A DNA stretch of 64,000 nt from an uncultured bacterium (GCA_949292175.1 CASEYJ010000004.1:62001-126000); one strand, 5' to 3'; counted from the stretch's first letter, positions 16,568 to 25,514 are shown. Translations and numbers: made by a program. The notes: generated by a model not told the origin, from the letters alone.

Positions 16568-17791
16568 TTATTTTACAAGTTTTGCAAATTTTCTTTTTCC
16601 TGCCTGTAATACTACCGGCTCAGAAATTTCTATGGAATAAGCCATATCGGCAATTTTTTCACCGTTAACCTTTACTCCACCGCCTTGAATTAAGCGTTTT
16701 GCTTCACCACGGCTTTGTACAAATTTCAAATCAACAAGCACATCAATAATATTCTTGCCGCTTTCGCATTTAACTTCTTCAATATCTTCAGGAATACCTT
16801 TATTTGAAACTACATTAATAAACTCTTCCTGAGCCTTATCAGCACCATCTTTACCGTGATACTCTTCAGTAATAGTATGAGCAAGTTTAAGCTTGATATC
16901 ACGAGGGTTAACTTTGTTATCCTTCAAACTTTCAGTAATTTCTTTAAGTTCTTCATCAGATACATCCGTCAACAATTCATAATATCTTGTAATCAAAGTA
17001 TCAGGAATACTCATTAACTTACCAAACATATCCTTTGCAGGATCTGTAAGTGAAATGCAGTGTTCAGGGTAAGTTTTAGACATCTTAACTACCCCGTCTG
17101 TACCTTCAAGAAGCGGTAATAACATAACCATTTGCGGATATTTTTTACCGTACGCAGCCTGAATATCACGGCCTAATAGAGTATTAAATCTTTGGTCAGT
17201 TCCGCCAAGTTCAATATCAGCATCAACTACAACTGAATCGTAAGCCTGCATTAACGGATAGAAAAATTCGTGAACCGAAATAGGACGACCTTCTTCATAC
17301 CTTTTTGCAAAATCGTCACGTGTCATCATCTGTGCAACAGTAATTTGCGCTGACAATTTTAAAAGTTCAACAAAACTCATTTTATGAAGCCAATCTGCGT
17401 TGTTAGTAACTTCAGCCTTTGTTACATCAACAACTTTTGACATTTGTTCGAAATAAGACTTAGCATTTTCTTCAACCTGTTCTTTTGTTAAAGAAGGTCT
17501 TGTTTCTGATTTTCCGGAAGGATCACCAACCATAGCAGTCGCACCACCGACAATCAAAACAACTTTATGTCCAAGTTTTTGGAACTCACGAAGCTTTCTC
17601 ATTACAACAGTATGTCCCAAATGCAAATCAGGACGAGTAGGATCCATTCCAAGCTTTACTCTCAATGGAGTGTTTGTATCATGTGCGTGCTGCAATTTTA
17701 TTGCAAGCTCTTCAACACCTCCCGGTAAAACTTCTGTACTTCTTGCCAATCTTTTCGCTTGTTCGATAAACTCTTGCCTTATTTCTACCAT
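16568..17791 (-). CDS. tyrS: Tyrosyl-tRNA synthetase
   Basis: This class I synthetase charges tRNA-Tyr. The ATP-binding HLGH motif is in DPTRPDLHLGHTVV. The second signature is KMSKT (in VVKMSKTYPEH), and the C-terminal S4 domain (about 345-407) contains QSRGEAKRLIQGGGVKVNG. The frame is open upstream to 17899. The ATG at 17791 is preferred: it follows AAGGAG, gives the normal N-terminus, and a promoter lies between the two candidates. The product has 407 residues. It is first in a minus-strand tyrS-cysE-folC group. Confidence 0.95.
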   Translation of the reverse strand: MVEIRQEFIEQAKRLARSTEVLPGGVEELAIKLQHAHDTNTPLRVKLGMDPTRPDLHLGHTVVMRKLREFQKLGHKVVLIVGGATAMVGDPSGKSETRPSLTKEQVEENAKSYFEQMSKVVDVTKAEVTNNADWLHKMSFVELLKLSAQITVAQMMTRDDFAKRYEEGRPISVHEFFYPLMQAYDSVVVDADIELGGTDQRFNTLLGRDIQAAYGKKYPQMVMLLPLLEGTDGVVKMSKTYPEHCISLTDPAKDMFGKLMSIPDTLITRYYELLTDVSDEELKEITESLKDNKVNPRDIKLKLAHTITEEYHGKDGADKAQEEFINVVSNKGIPEDIEEVKCESGKNIIDVLVDLKFVQSRGEAKRLIQGGGVKVNGEKIADMAYSIEISEPVVLQAGKRKFAKLVK

Positions 17792-17816
17792 AATCTTTTT
17801 CTCCTTATTTAACCCA

Positions 17817-17844
17817 ATTTTATCAAAAACATAAATCATTTCAA
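17817..17844 (-). promoter_or_regulatory. Promoter of tyrS
   Basis: On the minus strand TTGAAA (complement of 17839-17844) and TAAAAT (complement of 17817-17822) are 16 bases apart, 25 bases before the tyrS ATG. This position excludes the upstream start at 17899. Confidence 0.6.
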
Positions 17845-17988
17845 ACAATTTCAGGAAGTTAAATCTGTAACAACACAAATAACACAACCTATTAATCACG
17901 CAATATAAGTATTTTTGAAGAAAAAATACATAAATTAATATAAATTAGCCGTTGATTTTTGAAAAAAATACATTAAAAGGTTGATGTT

Positions 17989-18081
17989 ATGAACATGCAA
18001 ATACTTTATTGTATTTATGGGGATTACTCACAAGACTTGTTTAAAGGGATAAGAAGTTGGGAAAAACTAAGACAAAAATAG
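17989..18081 (+). CDS. Possible 30-residue leader ORF overlapping the fliN-like start
   Basis: A short frame starts at ATG 17989, eight bases after an AAAAGG, and ends 24 bases inside the fliN-like gene in another frame. Such overlap could couple translation of the downstream TTG-started gene. The product (MNMQILYCIYGDYSQDLF...) has no recognisable domain. It could equally be chance. Confidence 0.25.
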   Translation: MNMQILYCIYGDYSQDLFKGIRSWEKLRQK

Positions 18082-19274
18082 AAACCGCAGATGTATTGTT
18101 TGAGGAATATGACTGGTTCAAAAAGCTATTCCCGATTGCGCTGCAAAAATCAAGTGACGGATTTTTCCAACCCGGATTGAGATGCGAACTTGTAGGGATA
18201 AGCCGAAACATAAATCTTCTACAAGAAAAAGAAGCATACTATGTAACCAAAGTTCGTATTGATAAATTCTATGATATGTTTCTCAGAATATCAGAAGGTA
18301 CCGTTGAACTTTTACTGAACAAAGGTCTTGGTAAATGCGGAAGGATTTTCAATATAAACAAACTAACTGAACTTGAAGCGCAAGTTTTGACAGGATTTAA
18401 CGACTATGTTTACAAAATAATCGTCCAATTTCTTGACCCACCGCCTGTTGTTAACTTCGTGAGAACTAATTTTGATATTACACACCTCACATTCATAATC
18501 AGAGATGAAGAAGCTCAGGCTGCGGGAAAATTCATTATTTCAGTACCTGACGGCAGAATAAGTCCTCGCAAAGTCGAATATACAGGTGACAAATTTGAAT
18601 TTAGCGACTTCTACAAATGCCACACAGAAGCGAAAATCGGAATTGGAAAAACAAGATTTTCGGTAAAAGAACTAAAAGAACTTGAACCTGGTGACGTGAT
18701 TGTACTGGAAGACAGTAACCTTGAACAATTAACCCTGCATATTAGGGATGAAATTAGGACAATCCTAATAAATCCAAATCTGGATATAAACTTACCAATT
18801 GATGAAAATAACGGAGGAAACGAAATGGGAAATGAAGCGGAAGCCAAAAACTTATGGGACAGCATAGAAGTTGATATGTATGCTGAACTCAACCCCGTAA
18901 AAATTTCTCTCGGCGACTTAAAGAAGATTGAAGAAGGTTTAGTCGTAGATGTTGCCGCACTATATGATAACAAAGTTACATTAAGAGTTGAAAATAAAGT
19001 TATAGGCTATGGTGAATTGGTCATTGTAAATGACCGCTACGGTGTAAAAGTTCAAAATATCAACCAAGAAAAAGAAACCGATGAGCCTATTGGAATTCAA
19101 GCGCCGGAACAAATTTCTCCTGCAAACCCAGCTGTACAAAATGCTCCTGAAGAAAATATTGAAGAAGACATTCCTGCTCAAGGAGCAACGGAACCGGAAC
19201 CTCAAGCTGCACCGGCCGGAGAAGATGAAGAATTTGATTACAGCGATTTTGAACTTGAAGATGAAGATATTTAA
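18057..19274 (+). CDS. FliN/SctQ-like C-ring protein with two SpoA domains
   Basis: This 405-residue protein heads a fliO-fliP-fliQ-fliR operon. It carries two SpoA (surface presentation of antigens) domains, the building blocks of the flagellar or type III C-ring. The first is at about 190-245 (VKELKELEPGDVIVLED). The second is at about 271-335, with the typical ending ENKVIGYGELVIVNDRYGVKV. The N-terminal 180 residues are of unknown fold. A 70-residue acidic Pro/Glu/Ala tail follows. The start is a TTG at 18057 with AAAGGGA upstream; no in-frame ATG nearby is better. Two SpoA domains in one chain recall SctQ or FliM/FliY more than the short FliN. The neighbours make it flagellar. Confidence 0.75.
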   Translation: MGKTKTKIETADVLFEEYDWFKKLFPIALQKSSDGFFQPGLRCELVGISRNINLLQEKEAYYVTKVRIDKFYDMFLRISEGTVELLLNKGLGKCGRIFNINKLTELEAQVLTGFNDYVYKIIVQFLDPPPVVNFVRTNFDITHLTFIIRDEEAQAAGKFIISVPDGRISPRKVEYTGDKFEFSDFYKCHTEAKIGIGKTRFSVKELKELEPGDVIVLEDSNLEQLTLHIRDEIRTILINPNLDINLPIDENNGGNEMGNEAEAKNLWDSIEVDMYAELNPVKISLGDLKKIEEGLVVDVAALYDNKVTLRVENKVIGYGELVIVNDRYGVKVQNINQEKETDEPIGIQAPEQISPANPAVQNAPEENIEEDIPAQGATEPEPQAAPAGEDEEFDYSDFELEDEDI

Positions 19275-19296
19275 CCAATAAAAAAGTGAGGGATAT

Positions 19297-19770
19297 ATGA
19301 TGAGCGGATACTTAGTAAATTTTGCAGTGTACACGATGGCAATGTTAGGGCTGATATTTTTTGCTCTAATGATTTACCAAAAAGTCAGTCAAAATGGCGG
19401 ACTTGGCCTAAAAAGAAGTGCTTTTTTGGAAGTAGAGGAAACTCTATCAATGGGTGCAAGAAAAACTCTCTATGTTGTTCGTGCAGGTAATGAACGATTT
19501 TTATTAGCTTCTGATATGGAAAAAACATCATTTATCGCAAAGCTTGATGAAAATTCAACTTTTAACATTGAAGAAGAAGATGAATCATACAGTCTTGATG
19601 ACTTGTACGATACCGAAAGACCAGTAACTCCTATCAAACAAGCTCCAAAAATCACACCGAAACCAGAGCCAAAACAAAGTATAGATGAGTTACCTGTAAT
19701 AGTTGATTTTTCAAAGAAAAAACAAGGCAACAAAGTTATCAAAAATATGTTGCACAAAATTAATGAATAG
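19297..19770 (+). CDS. fliO: FliO-like flagellar assembly protein
   Basis: FliO is a small bitopic membrane protein that helps FliP assemble in the flagellar export gate. The 157 residues begin with one membrane helix (about 5-26), followed by a conserved cytoplasmic segment ETLSMGARKTLYVVRAGNERFLLASD, which matches the FliO core. The rest is a disordered Pro/Lys/Glu-rich tail. It stands directly between the SpoA protein and fliP, the usual fliN-fliO-fliP order. This speaks against a non-flagellar type III system, since those lack FliO. A GAGGG ribosome binding site precedes ATGATG. Confidence 0.8.
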   Translation: MMSGYLVNFAVYTMAMLGLIFFALMIYQKVSQNGGLGLKRSAFLEVEETLSMGARKTLYVVRAGNERFLLASDMEKTSFIAKLDENSTFNIEEEDESYSLDDLYDTERPVTPIKQAPKITPKPEPKQSIDELPVIVDFSKKKQGNKVIKNMLHKINE

Positions 19771-19775
19771 AGGAT

Positions 19776-20420
19776 ATGATGGATAGCGTTATAAAGGATA
19801 TAAACCCTGTATTACAAATGTTAATAGTAATGACGGTATTTTCACTTTTGCCGTTAGTATTTTGCTGTATGACAAGTTTCCTAAGATTTGTCATAGTATT
19901 TTCTATGCTAAAAACAGCACTAGGTACACAATCTGTTCCCCCAGCAATTGTAATTGTAGGGTTATCAATGATACTGACATTTTTTACGATGGGTCCTACA
20001 TTTCAAAAAATGTACGATATGGGAAGTGTACCCTACCAAAAGAACCAAAATATAATTATGGCGATTGATGAGGGCTCCAAACCACTAAAAGAATTTATGA
20101 TGAAACAAACTCGAGAATCAGATCTTGCGTTCTTCATTCAACTCACAAAGAAAAAAGCTCCATCAAGCCCTGAAGAAATTTCTATTTGGGAAGTTGCACC
20201 AGCTTATATTATGAGTGAATTAAAAACAGCTTTTGAAATCGGGTTCGTAATATTTGTACCATTCATCGTCCTTGACCTTGTCGTTGCAAACATATTACTC
20301 GCACTCGGTATGTTTATGTTATCCCCAACAATTATTTCACTTCCGTTCAAACTGCTGATATTTATTGCAGTAGACGGTTGGGCATTGATAGTTCAGGGAC
20401 TGGTTACAAGTTACAACTAA
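19776..20420 (+). CDS. fliP: Flagellar export gate protein FliP
   Basis: FliP forms the central pore of the flagellar type III export gate in the inner membrane. The 214 residues show the family blocks MTSFLRFVIVFSMLKTALGTQSVPP and MLSPTIISLPFKLLIFIAVDGW. Four hydrophobic segments surround a polar central loop. The protein begins almost directly at the first membrane segment and lacks the cleavable signal peptide and periplasmic start that enterobacterial FliP (about 245 residues) has. It resembles SctR in length. fliO upstream and fliQ/fliR downstream fix the role. Confidence 0.93.
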   Translation: MMDSVIKDINPVLQMLIVMTVFSLLPLVFCCMTSFLRFVIVFSMLKTALGTQSVPPAIVIVGLSMILTFFTMGPTFQKMYDMGSVPYQKNQNIIMAIDEGSKPLKEFMMKQTRESDLAFFIQLTKKKAPSSPEEISIWEVAPAYIMSELKTAFEIGFVIFVPFIVLDLVVANILLALGMFMLSPTIISLPFKLLIFIAVDGWALIVQGLVTSYN

Positions 20421-20433
20421 GTGAGGTTTTAAG

Positions 20434-20925
20434 ATGGTTGAAATATTAGCAGAATACTTAGCAAAAGGTTTTATGACAATGCTTGCAATATCAATGCCTT
20501 GCGTACTTGTAGCCGCGGGTATAGGTTTGGTTGTAGGTATTTTACAAGCCGTAACCCAAGTTCAAGAACAAACAATTGCAGCTGCTCCAAAAATTCTTGG
20601 AGTTTTCTTGGTAATCGTAATTGGCGGATTTGGATTTATTCGCTTACTTACAAACCTTTTTACAGACGGAATGGCTCTGGCATTTAATGTAGTCCCTAAA
20701 AACGATGCCTATGTTCTGGCTGCAGACTATAACAAATATACTTCTACCTACGGAGAAATCACACCCCCTAAATTCAAAACCCAATCTGATATTGATTACA
20801 TAATGAAAAACCCCGGCAAAGTCCCTTATATTGACAAGTCTGAAAGAATTAAAAATATAAGATCAAACAGAATGGCAAATCCTCAACCGGATCTACTTGA
20901 AGCAAAAACTATTAACAGAAGATAG
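20434..20925 (+). CDS. fliQ: Flagellar export gate protein FliQ with extra C-terminal tail
   Basis: FliQ is the two-helix hairpin subunit of the export gate. Residues 1-88 match the family: two membrane helices with GIGLVVGILQAVTQVQEQTIAAAPKILGV between and within them, and GGFGFIRLLTNLF at the end. FliQ normally stops there at about 89 residues. This protein has 163, with a hydrophilic extension of about 75 residues (KNDAYVLAADYNKYTST..., ending in a basic and polar stretch). No frameshift or internal stop is seen, and fliR starts ten bases later, so the tail is genuinely encoded. Its function is unknown. Confidence 0.92.
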   Translation: MVEILAEYLAKGFMTMLAISMPCVLVAAGIGLVVGILQAVTQVQEQTIAAAPKILGVFLVIVIGGFGFIRLLTNLFTDGMALAFNVVPKNDAYVLAADYNKYTSTYGEITPPKFKTQSDIDYIMKNPGKVPYIDKSERIKNIRSNRMANPQPDLLEAKTINRR

Positions 20926-20934
20926 GAGAAGTGA

Positions 20935-21723
20935 ATGGACGGGTTTTACATTGAACTTGCAAAACTTTTTCCACAACTAAATACCTCACTTTTAGCGGGC
21001 ATTTACGTTTTTGCCCGCATTATCGGCTTCTTTAGATTTGCTCCGGTTTTCAACAGAAAAGAAATTCCCGGAATGGTAAAAATCGCTCTTGCATTGATGT
21101 TCACCATAATCTTAACCTGTCTTATACAACCTCCGGTAGCAGTCGCAAAGAACGCACAAGATTCAATGCTTTTATCTATAATATTAAATTTTGCAGTCGG
21201 TGCTATCATAGGCTACTTGGCACAGTTAATACTTATTGCAATCGATGCCGGAGCCGATATGATTAACATGCAAATGGGGCTCTCTTCTGCAATGGTACTT
21301 GACCCAACAACCTCCTCTCAAGTTTCAATTTTAACCAAGCTGTTTTCACTGCTGGGCTTATTAATATTTATTGAGCTTGGCGGAGTATATTGGTTAATCA
21401 AGGCTCTTATGAGAAGTTTTGAAATATTCCCGCTATTTGCAACAACACTTCCGCTTGCTAAAATAGTAAACTTTGATTACTTAATAAAAATGACCTCAAA
21501 TGTTTTATATATGGGGCTACAAATCGCATCGCCGGTACTTCTTGCTACACTCGGGCAAGACATAATCCTTGGTGTAATTTCAAAAACAGCTCCACAAGTA
21601 AACGTATTCCAATTAAGCTTTCTATTCAAACCTGTCTTTGGAGCAGCAATATTGGTATGGATTATGCCAATGCTACTGAATATCATAAGCGACTACTTCC
21701 TCGGGTACGCAAACATATTCTAA
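20935..21723 (+). CDS. fliR: Flagellar export gate protein FliR
   Basis: FliR is the third component of the export-gate pore in the inner membrane. The 262 residues contain about six membrane helices. Family blocks are FARIIGFFRFAPVFNRKEIPGMVKIALAL near the N-terminus, GAIIGYLAQLILIAIDAGADMINMQMGLSSAMVLDP in the middle and PQVNVFQLSFLFKPVFGA towards the end. A GGAGAAGTG ribosome binding site precedes the ATG. It ends the operon; flhB and flhA, often next, are not present here. Confidence 0.94.
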   Translation: MDGFYIELAKLFPQLNTSLLAGIYVFARIIGFFRFAPVFNRKEIPGMVKIALALMFTIILTCLIQPPVAVAKNAQDSMLLSIILNFAVGAIIGYLAQLILIAIDAGADMINMQMGLSSAMVLDPTTSSQVSILTKLFSLLGLLIFIELGGVYWLIKALMRSFEIFPLFATTLPLAKIVNFDYLIKMTSNVLYMGLQIASPVLLATLGQDIILGVISKTAPQVNVFQLSFLFKPVFGAAILVWIMPMLLNIISDYFLGYANIF

Positions 21724-21739
21724 AGATTGTACAGCCTGC

Positions 21740-23365
21740 CTAAATGATTTTTTTGTTAAAATCCTGACCACCAACAATCTTTAAATGTCTGTTTTCACCT
21801 TCACCAATACTTTTGCTGGTCAAATTATGCTGTTCTACAAGCTCGTGTTGAAGCTTACGAATCTGCTGATTTTGTGGCTGAAGCTCAATATGTTCTGCTC
21901 CTGCCAAGATTTTATTAATCGCAGCCTTAGCCTCGTCTAAAGCTCTTTCAGCATCATCGTAATAACCTTGCAAAGTTTCGGAAGCCTCAGTAATTTGAAG
22001 CGCATCTTTTAACACTTTTTGAATTTGTGCCATTGAATTTGTTTTTATATAGAATATTTGCAACCTGTAATCATTAGCCGTGCTTAAAACTTTAGCGCCG
22101 CCTTTTGCAAAATTCTTATGCGCAATTACAATATCAGCCTCATCAAGATTTCTTGTAATCTCAGCGTTCAAATCAAGTCGTTCTATAACTTTCTCAACAA
22201 TAGTTCTTGATACCGCATACAAGTATATCTTTTTGAAATTTTTAACTTCATCAACATATTTCTGTCTTGAGAAAGAAAACTTTAAACTTTCAGAAGGATT
22301 AATCTTTTGCTCTAAAGCATTAATTTGTTCTGTCAAAGTTGGTTCAGCCTTTGGAACCGGCTGTTCTTTTGGAGCACTTTCCTCGTAAGTCTTATCAACT
22401 TTTCTAATTTCAGGTCTGATTGGCCAACCTCTAAGTATATAGTCAACAGCTTCAGCAGTATCTTTATATACAGCCAGAGTATTTCTATCTAAAATTTCAA
22501 TTACGATATCAAAAGTAGGTTGTTTTTCTCTCTCCAAAACAGTCTTCTGAGAAGCTCTTCTTCTTGCTTCATCATCACCTAAGGTTACAGATTGAATACC
22601 ACCCACTAAATCTGATAAAGTCGGGTTTTTGATTAAACTTTCCAAAGAATTACCGTGAGCTGTCGCAATTAACATAACACCACGCTCTGCAATCGTTCTT
22701 GCAGCCTGAGCTTCTTCTTCAGTACCAATTTCATCGACCACAATTACCTCAGGAGTGTGGTTTTCAACCGCTTCAATCATGATATCTTTTTGATACTGTG
22801 GCTGAGAAACTTGCATTCTTCTGGCATGGCCTATTGCAGGGTGAGGAGTATCACCATCTCCGGCAATTTCATTTGACGTATCAACGACAACTACACGTTT
22901 ACCTAATTCATCTGCAACAAGACGTGATATTTCTCTAAGCTTGGTTGTTTTACCAACACCCGGGCGACCAAGGAAAAGAATACTTTTCCCCATCATACAA
23001 AAATCCTTTATACAAGCAATTGTCCCCGTAACAACTCTACCAATTCTGCAAGTAAGACCAATAACTTTCCCTTGTCTGTTCCTTATTGCACTGATTCTGT
23101 GGAGTGTTCCGGGGATCCCTGAACGATTATCAGATGTGAAATCTTGAATTCTCTGCGTTATATACGATATATCATCTTCAACGACAGCATCTCGTCCCAA
23201 ATATTCAATTTTGCCTCCGGCATGTCGGACCTCCGGAGTCCTTCCTATATCAAGGACAATTTCAATAACGTCCTCCATCTGCTCATAGGTGACATACCGC
23301 TTCACCTTGTCCGGCAAGACCGCCATTAATCGGTCTAAATCGTTCTGAAATTGTAAGTTACTCAT
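21740..23365 (-). CDS. Ycf45-like AAA/SpoIIIAA-type ATPase with R3H domain
   Basis: This 541-residue cytoplasmic protein belongs to the Ycf45/R3H ATPase family known from cyanobacteria and plastids. Its ATPase core also resembles the sporulation protein SpoIIIAA. The Walker A loop is GRPGVGKTTKLREI (about residue 134) and Walker B is PEVIVVDEIG. The block DTPHPAIGHARRMQV is characteristic. A charged linker follows, then a C-terminal region with an R3H-like nucleic-acid-binding segment (RKLQHELVEQHNLTSKSIGEGENRHLKI). Function is not established; RNA or DNA binding is inferred from the R3H part. It converges with fliR. This gene is the strongest phylogenetic hint to the cyanobacterial side. Confidence 0.85.
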   Translation of the reverse strand: MSNLQFQNDLDRLMAVLPDKVKRYVTYEQMEDVIEIVLDIGRTPEVRHAGGKIEYLGRDAVVEDDISYITQRIQDFTSDNRSGIPGTLHRISAIRNRQGKVIGLTCRIGRVVTGTIACIKDFCMMGKSILFLGRPGVGKTTKLREISRLVADELGKRVVVVDTSNEIAGDGDTPHPAIGHARRMQVSQPQYQKDIMIEAVENHTPEVIVVDEIGTEEEAQAARTIAERGVMLIATAHGNSLESLIKNPTLSDLVGGIQSVTLGDDEARRRASQKTVLEREKQPTFDIVIEILDRNTLAVYKDTAEAVDYILRGWPIRPEIRKVDKTYEESAPKEQPVPKAEPTLTEQINALEQKINPSESLKFSFSRQKYVDEVKNFKKIYLYAVSRTIVEKVIERLDLNAEITRNLDEADIVIAHKNFAKGGAKVLSTANDYRLQIFYIKTNSMAQIQKVLKDALQITEASETLQGYYDDAERALDEAKAAINKILAGAEHIELQPQNQQIRKLQHELVEQHNLTSKSIGEGENRHLKIVGGQDFNKKII

Positions 23366-23770
23366 TTTCTTATGCCTTTCTCTATTTTGTGATATCTATA
23401 TATAACAAAATACTTATTGGCTATTTTGGGTTTATCTCTTAAACTATCTCCACTTATATTATACCACTTTTTTAAAAAAATCTTTCCATCTTTAGTATTA
23501 CATATGTAGCAATTTTACAAAACTTAACAGTTCTGTTTTTTAAAAGTGTTGCTATGACACGCTTTCGGAATTTTAGACGAAAACCTTCCAGTTCGGGTGT
23601 TATAAAATTGTAAAAAGTTGGTATAAAATTTGCTTCAATCGATTTACATTTCTTCATAAAGTCATAAAATTTCATATATTTATACTAGCTTTTTTTAAAA
23701 AAAATGTTATATAATATAAACAAGGTATTGTACTGGTTATAATAATAAATAAGAATAGAAGGGTATTAAA
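23366..23770. other. 405-base intergenic region, largely without features
   Basis: The region separates the Ycf45-like gene from the TPR operon. The only signals I see are a TATAAT at 23710-23715, 55 bases before the TPR gene, with a poor -35, and a GGG-containing ribosome binding site at 23760. A minus-strand 67-codon frame at 23472-23675 lacks a ribosome binding site. No hairpin with a T run is evident. Confidence 0.5.
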
Positions 23771-24916
23771 ATGAGTAGAAACAAAACTGTAGTAGCAGCA
23801 TTAATGATGATGTTATTTATGACATATGGAACCGCAAACGCAGCTGCAACCGGACCTTTTGGATATGATTTACAAAAGGATATGCATAGAGATTCATCTC
23901 AAACACAGCAAACAGAACAGACTGAAGCTCCAAAAAGCAATGGAGGATTGTTTTCAAATTCATCTGTACCGGTTAGACCAACAGATGCAAAACAGTTTTA
24001 CTCATTTGTTCCTATCAAGGATATATATGAAACAAGCATTGATACATCTGTATATTACTCAAGACCAACAATCGGAAATGCTATCGCAAAATATAAAAAA
24101 GGTAATTACACAGGATGTTTGCAGGAGCTATATTCTTACATAAAGAAACACCCTAGCGATGCTTACGCATACTATTATATGGGTATGGCATACACAAGAA
24201 TTGGTGAAAACACTCTTGCTACAAAGTGCTATCAAAAAGCTATCAACTGTAATGCAAAAGGTAAATTGCTTGAACAATCACTTAAAGGTAGAGACTGTTT
24301 AACAGGAGGAGCTTACTGCCACGCATTCGATGCAATGCCAGCAAAACAAAGTTCAGATCCGCTTGATACGTTTATCAATGCACCATATACAGGAAACGGA
24401 TTCTCACCTGAATTAGAACAACAATACAAACAACAACAACTTAACAACTTGCAAAAACAAATCAATAGAAAAGATACTCTTAACGAAAATGATATTAACA
24501 AAATGCAAGAAATCCAAGGTGAAAAAGAAGGTTTTATCGGGGAAAAACTTGCAATGTCTGCAAACATCAATTCTGAACCTACAAACACAGAAGTTCTAGA
24601 AGCAATTGATGTATTGAAACGTTCAGGCTTGAATATTACAGCTGAAAATATGTCTAGCGAAACAACAGATGGAACAACTGCAACAACATCAAACAGCATC
24701 GATCCTTCTGTATTCAGACCAAGCCAAGAAATGCAGCAGCTTAATATGATGCTAGGTAACGGCAACAATAACAACGATCCAATGATGAATATGTTGCCAT
24801 TTATGATGAACGCAAACAATAACGGACAAAAGATTGATCCTCAAGTAATTCAATCAATGATGACAAGTTCAATGCTAAACAGCTTGAACAGTATGAATAC
24901 AAATGATAACAAATAA
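23771..24916 (+). CDS. Secreted TPR-repeat protein with Q/N-rich tail
   Basis: The 381-residue product starts with a signal peptide (MSRNKTVVAALMMMLFMTYGTANA). The mature part is polar, with a tetratricopeptide segment at about 100-155 (AIAKYKKGNYTGCLQELYSYIKKHPSDAYAYYYMGMAYTRIGENTLATKCYQKAI). The C-terminal half is rich in Gln, Asn and Met and is probably disordered. TPR units mediate protein-protein contacts. The role is unknown, but export suggests a periplasmic or envelope assembly function. The end overlaps the next gene by 14 bases, indicating translational coupling with another TPR-like protein. Confidence 0.7.
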   Translation: MSRNKTVVAALMMMLFMTYGTANAAATGPFGYDLQKDMHRDSSQTQQTEQTEAPKSNGGLFSNSSVPVRPTDAKQFYSFVPIKDIYETSIDTSVYYSRPTIGNAIAKYKKGNYTGCLQELYSYIKKHPSDAYAYYYMGMAYTRIGENTLATKCYQKAINCNAKGKLLEQSLKGRDCLTGGAYCHAFDAMPAKQSSDPLDTFINAPYTGNGFSPELEQQYKQQQLNNLQKQINRKDTLNENDINKMQEIQGEKEGFIGEKLAMSANINSEPTNTEVLEAIDVLKRSGLNITAENMSSETTDGTTATTSNSIDPSVFRPSQEMQQLNMMLGNGNNNNDPMMNMLPFMMNANNNGQKIDPQVIQSMMTSSMLNSLNSMNTNDNK

Positions 24917-25514
24917 CTTGTATAATAAAGCTAAAGAAGAAATGTTGACGGCATCAGGAGATGACTGTCAACATTTTTTTGTAAAAAACAAATTAACACT
25001 GGAAGAAGCCTATTGGGAATTATTACATAACTCCCCGCAGAAAGCTGCCAAATTATTTGCAAAAATTGTTGATAAAGACATTCGGGCACATTGGGGAAGC
25101 TTTATCTCACACCTGGCACAAGGAAAGGTCCAAGGTTACCCTTCATACTTTGAATTAAGAAATTTCTTAGAAATAGACCTTAACCTCTTTATGATGTACT
25201 ATCTTGGCGAATACATTGAAAATATAGTAAAATATGCAGACTGGCTATACACAATCAACCCAGAAGTACACAAATTTATAGGAAGAGTTTTTCTAAAAAA
25301 CGGTTACGAAGAATACGGGATATTCTTTTTAAACCGAGCTAAAGACTACTTTTTCCAAGATCCTGAACTTCACTACCTTTTGGCAGAATATTATGCCGGC
25401 AAAAATGCAGTTAGTTTGGCAAATCAAGCCATATTAAACTGTTTACAAATACTTCCACAATATTATCCTGCGATAACCTTGCAAAAAAAATTAAAATTAA
25501 ATTGCACTGAATAA
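24903..25514 (+). CDS. TPR-like hypothetical protein, coupled to the upstream TPR gene
   Basis: This 203-residue, apparently cytoplasmic protein starts at an ATG inside the last codons of the secreted TPR gene. It has helical repeat-like segments: FGRVFLKNGYEEYG-type stretches and FLNRAKDYFFQDPELHYLLAEYYAG followed by NQAILNCLQILPQYYPAITL, the usual TPR spacing. Leading residues (ASGDDCQHFFVKNKL) carry one cysteine. No enzyme motif is seen. Because of the overlap the two TPR proteins are probably made in fixed ratio. Function is unknown. Confidence 0.6.
   Translation: MITNNLYNKAKEEMLTASGDDCQHFFVKNKLTLEEAYWELLHNSPQKAAKLFAKIVDKDIRAHWGSFISHLAQGKVQGYPSYFELRNFLEIDLNLFMMYYLGEYIENIVKYADWLYTINPEVHKFIGRVFLKNGYEEYGIFFLNRAKDYFFQDPELHYLLAEYYAGKNAVSLANQAILNCLQILPQYYPAITLQKKLKLNCTE

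Noticed and set aside
18057..21723. A virulence-type type III secretion system
   Set aside because: FliO is present, and separate fliJ, fliK and hook/rod genes occur at 39676-41944, so a flagellum is the better explanation despite SctQ/SctR-like traits.
23472..23675. 67-codon minus-strand frame in the intergenic region before the TPR operon
   Set aside because: No ribosome binding site, AT-driven Lys/Phe-rich composition and no relation to neighbours.
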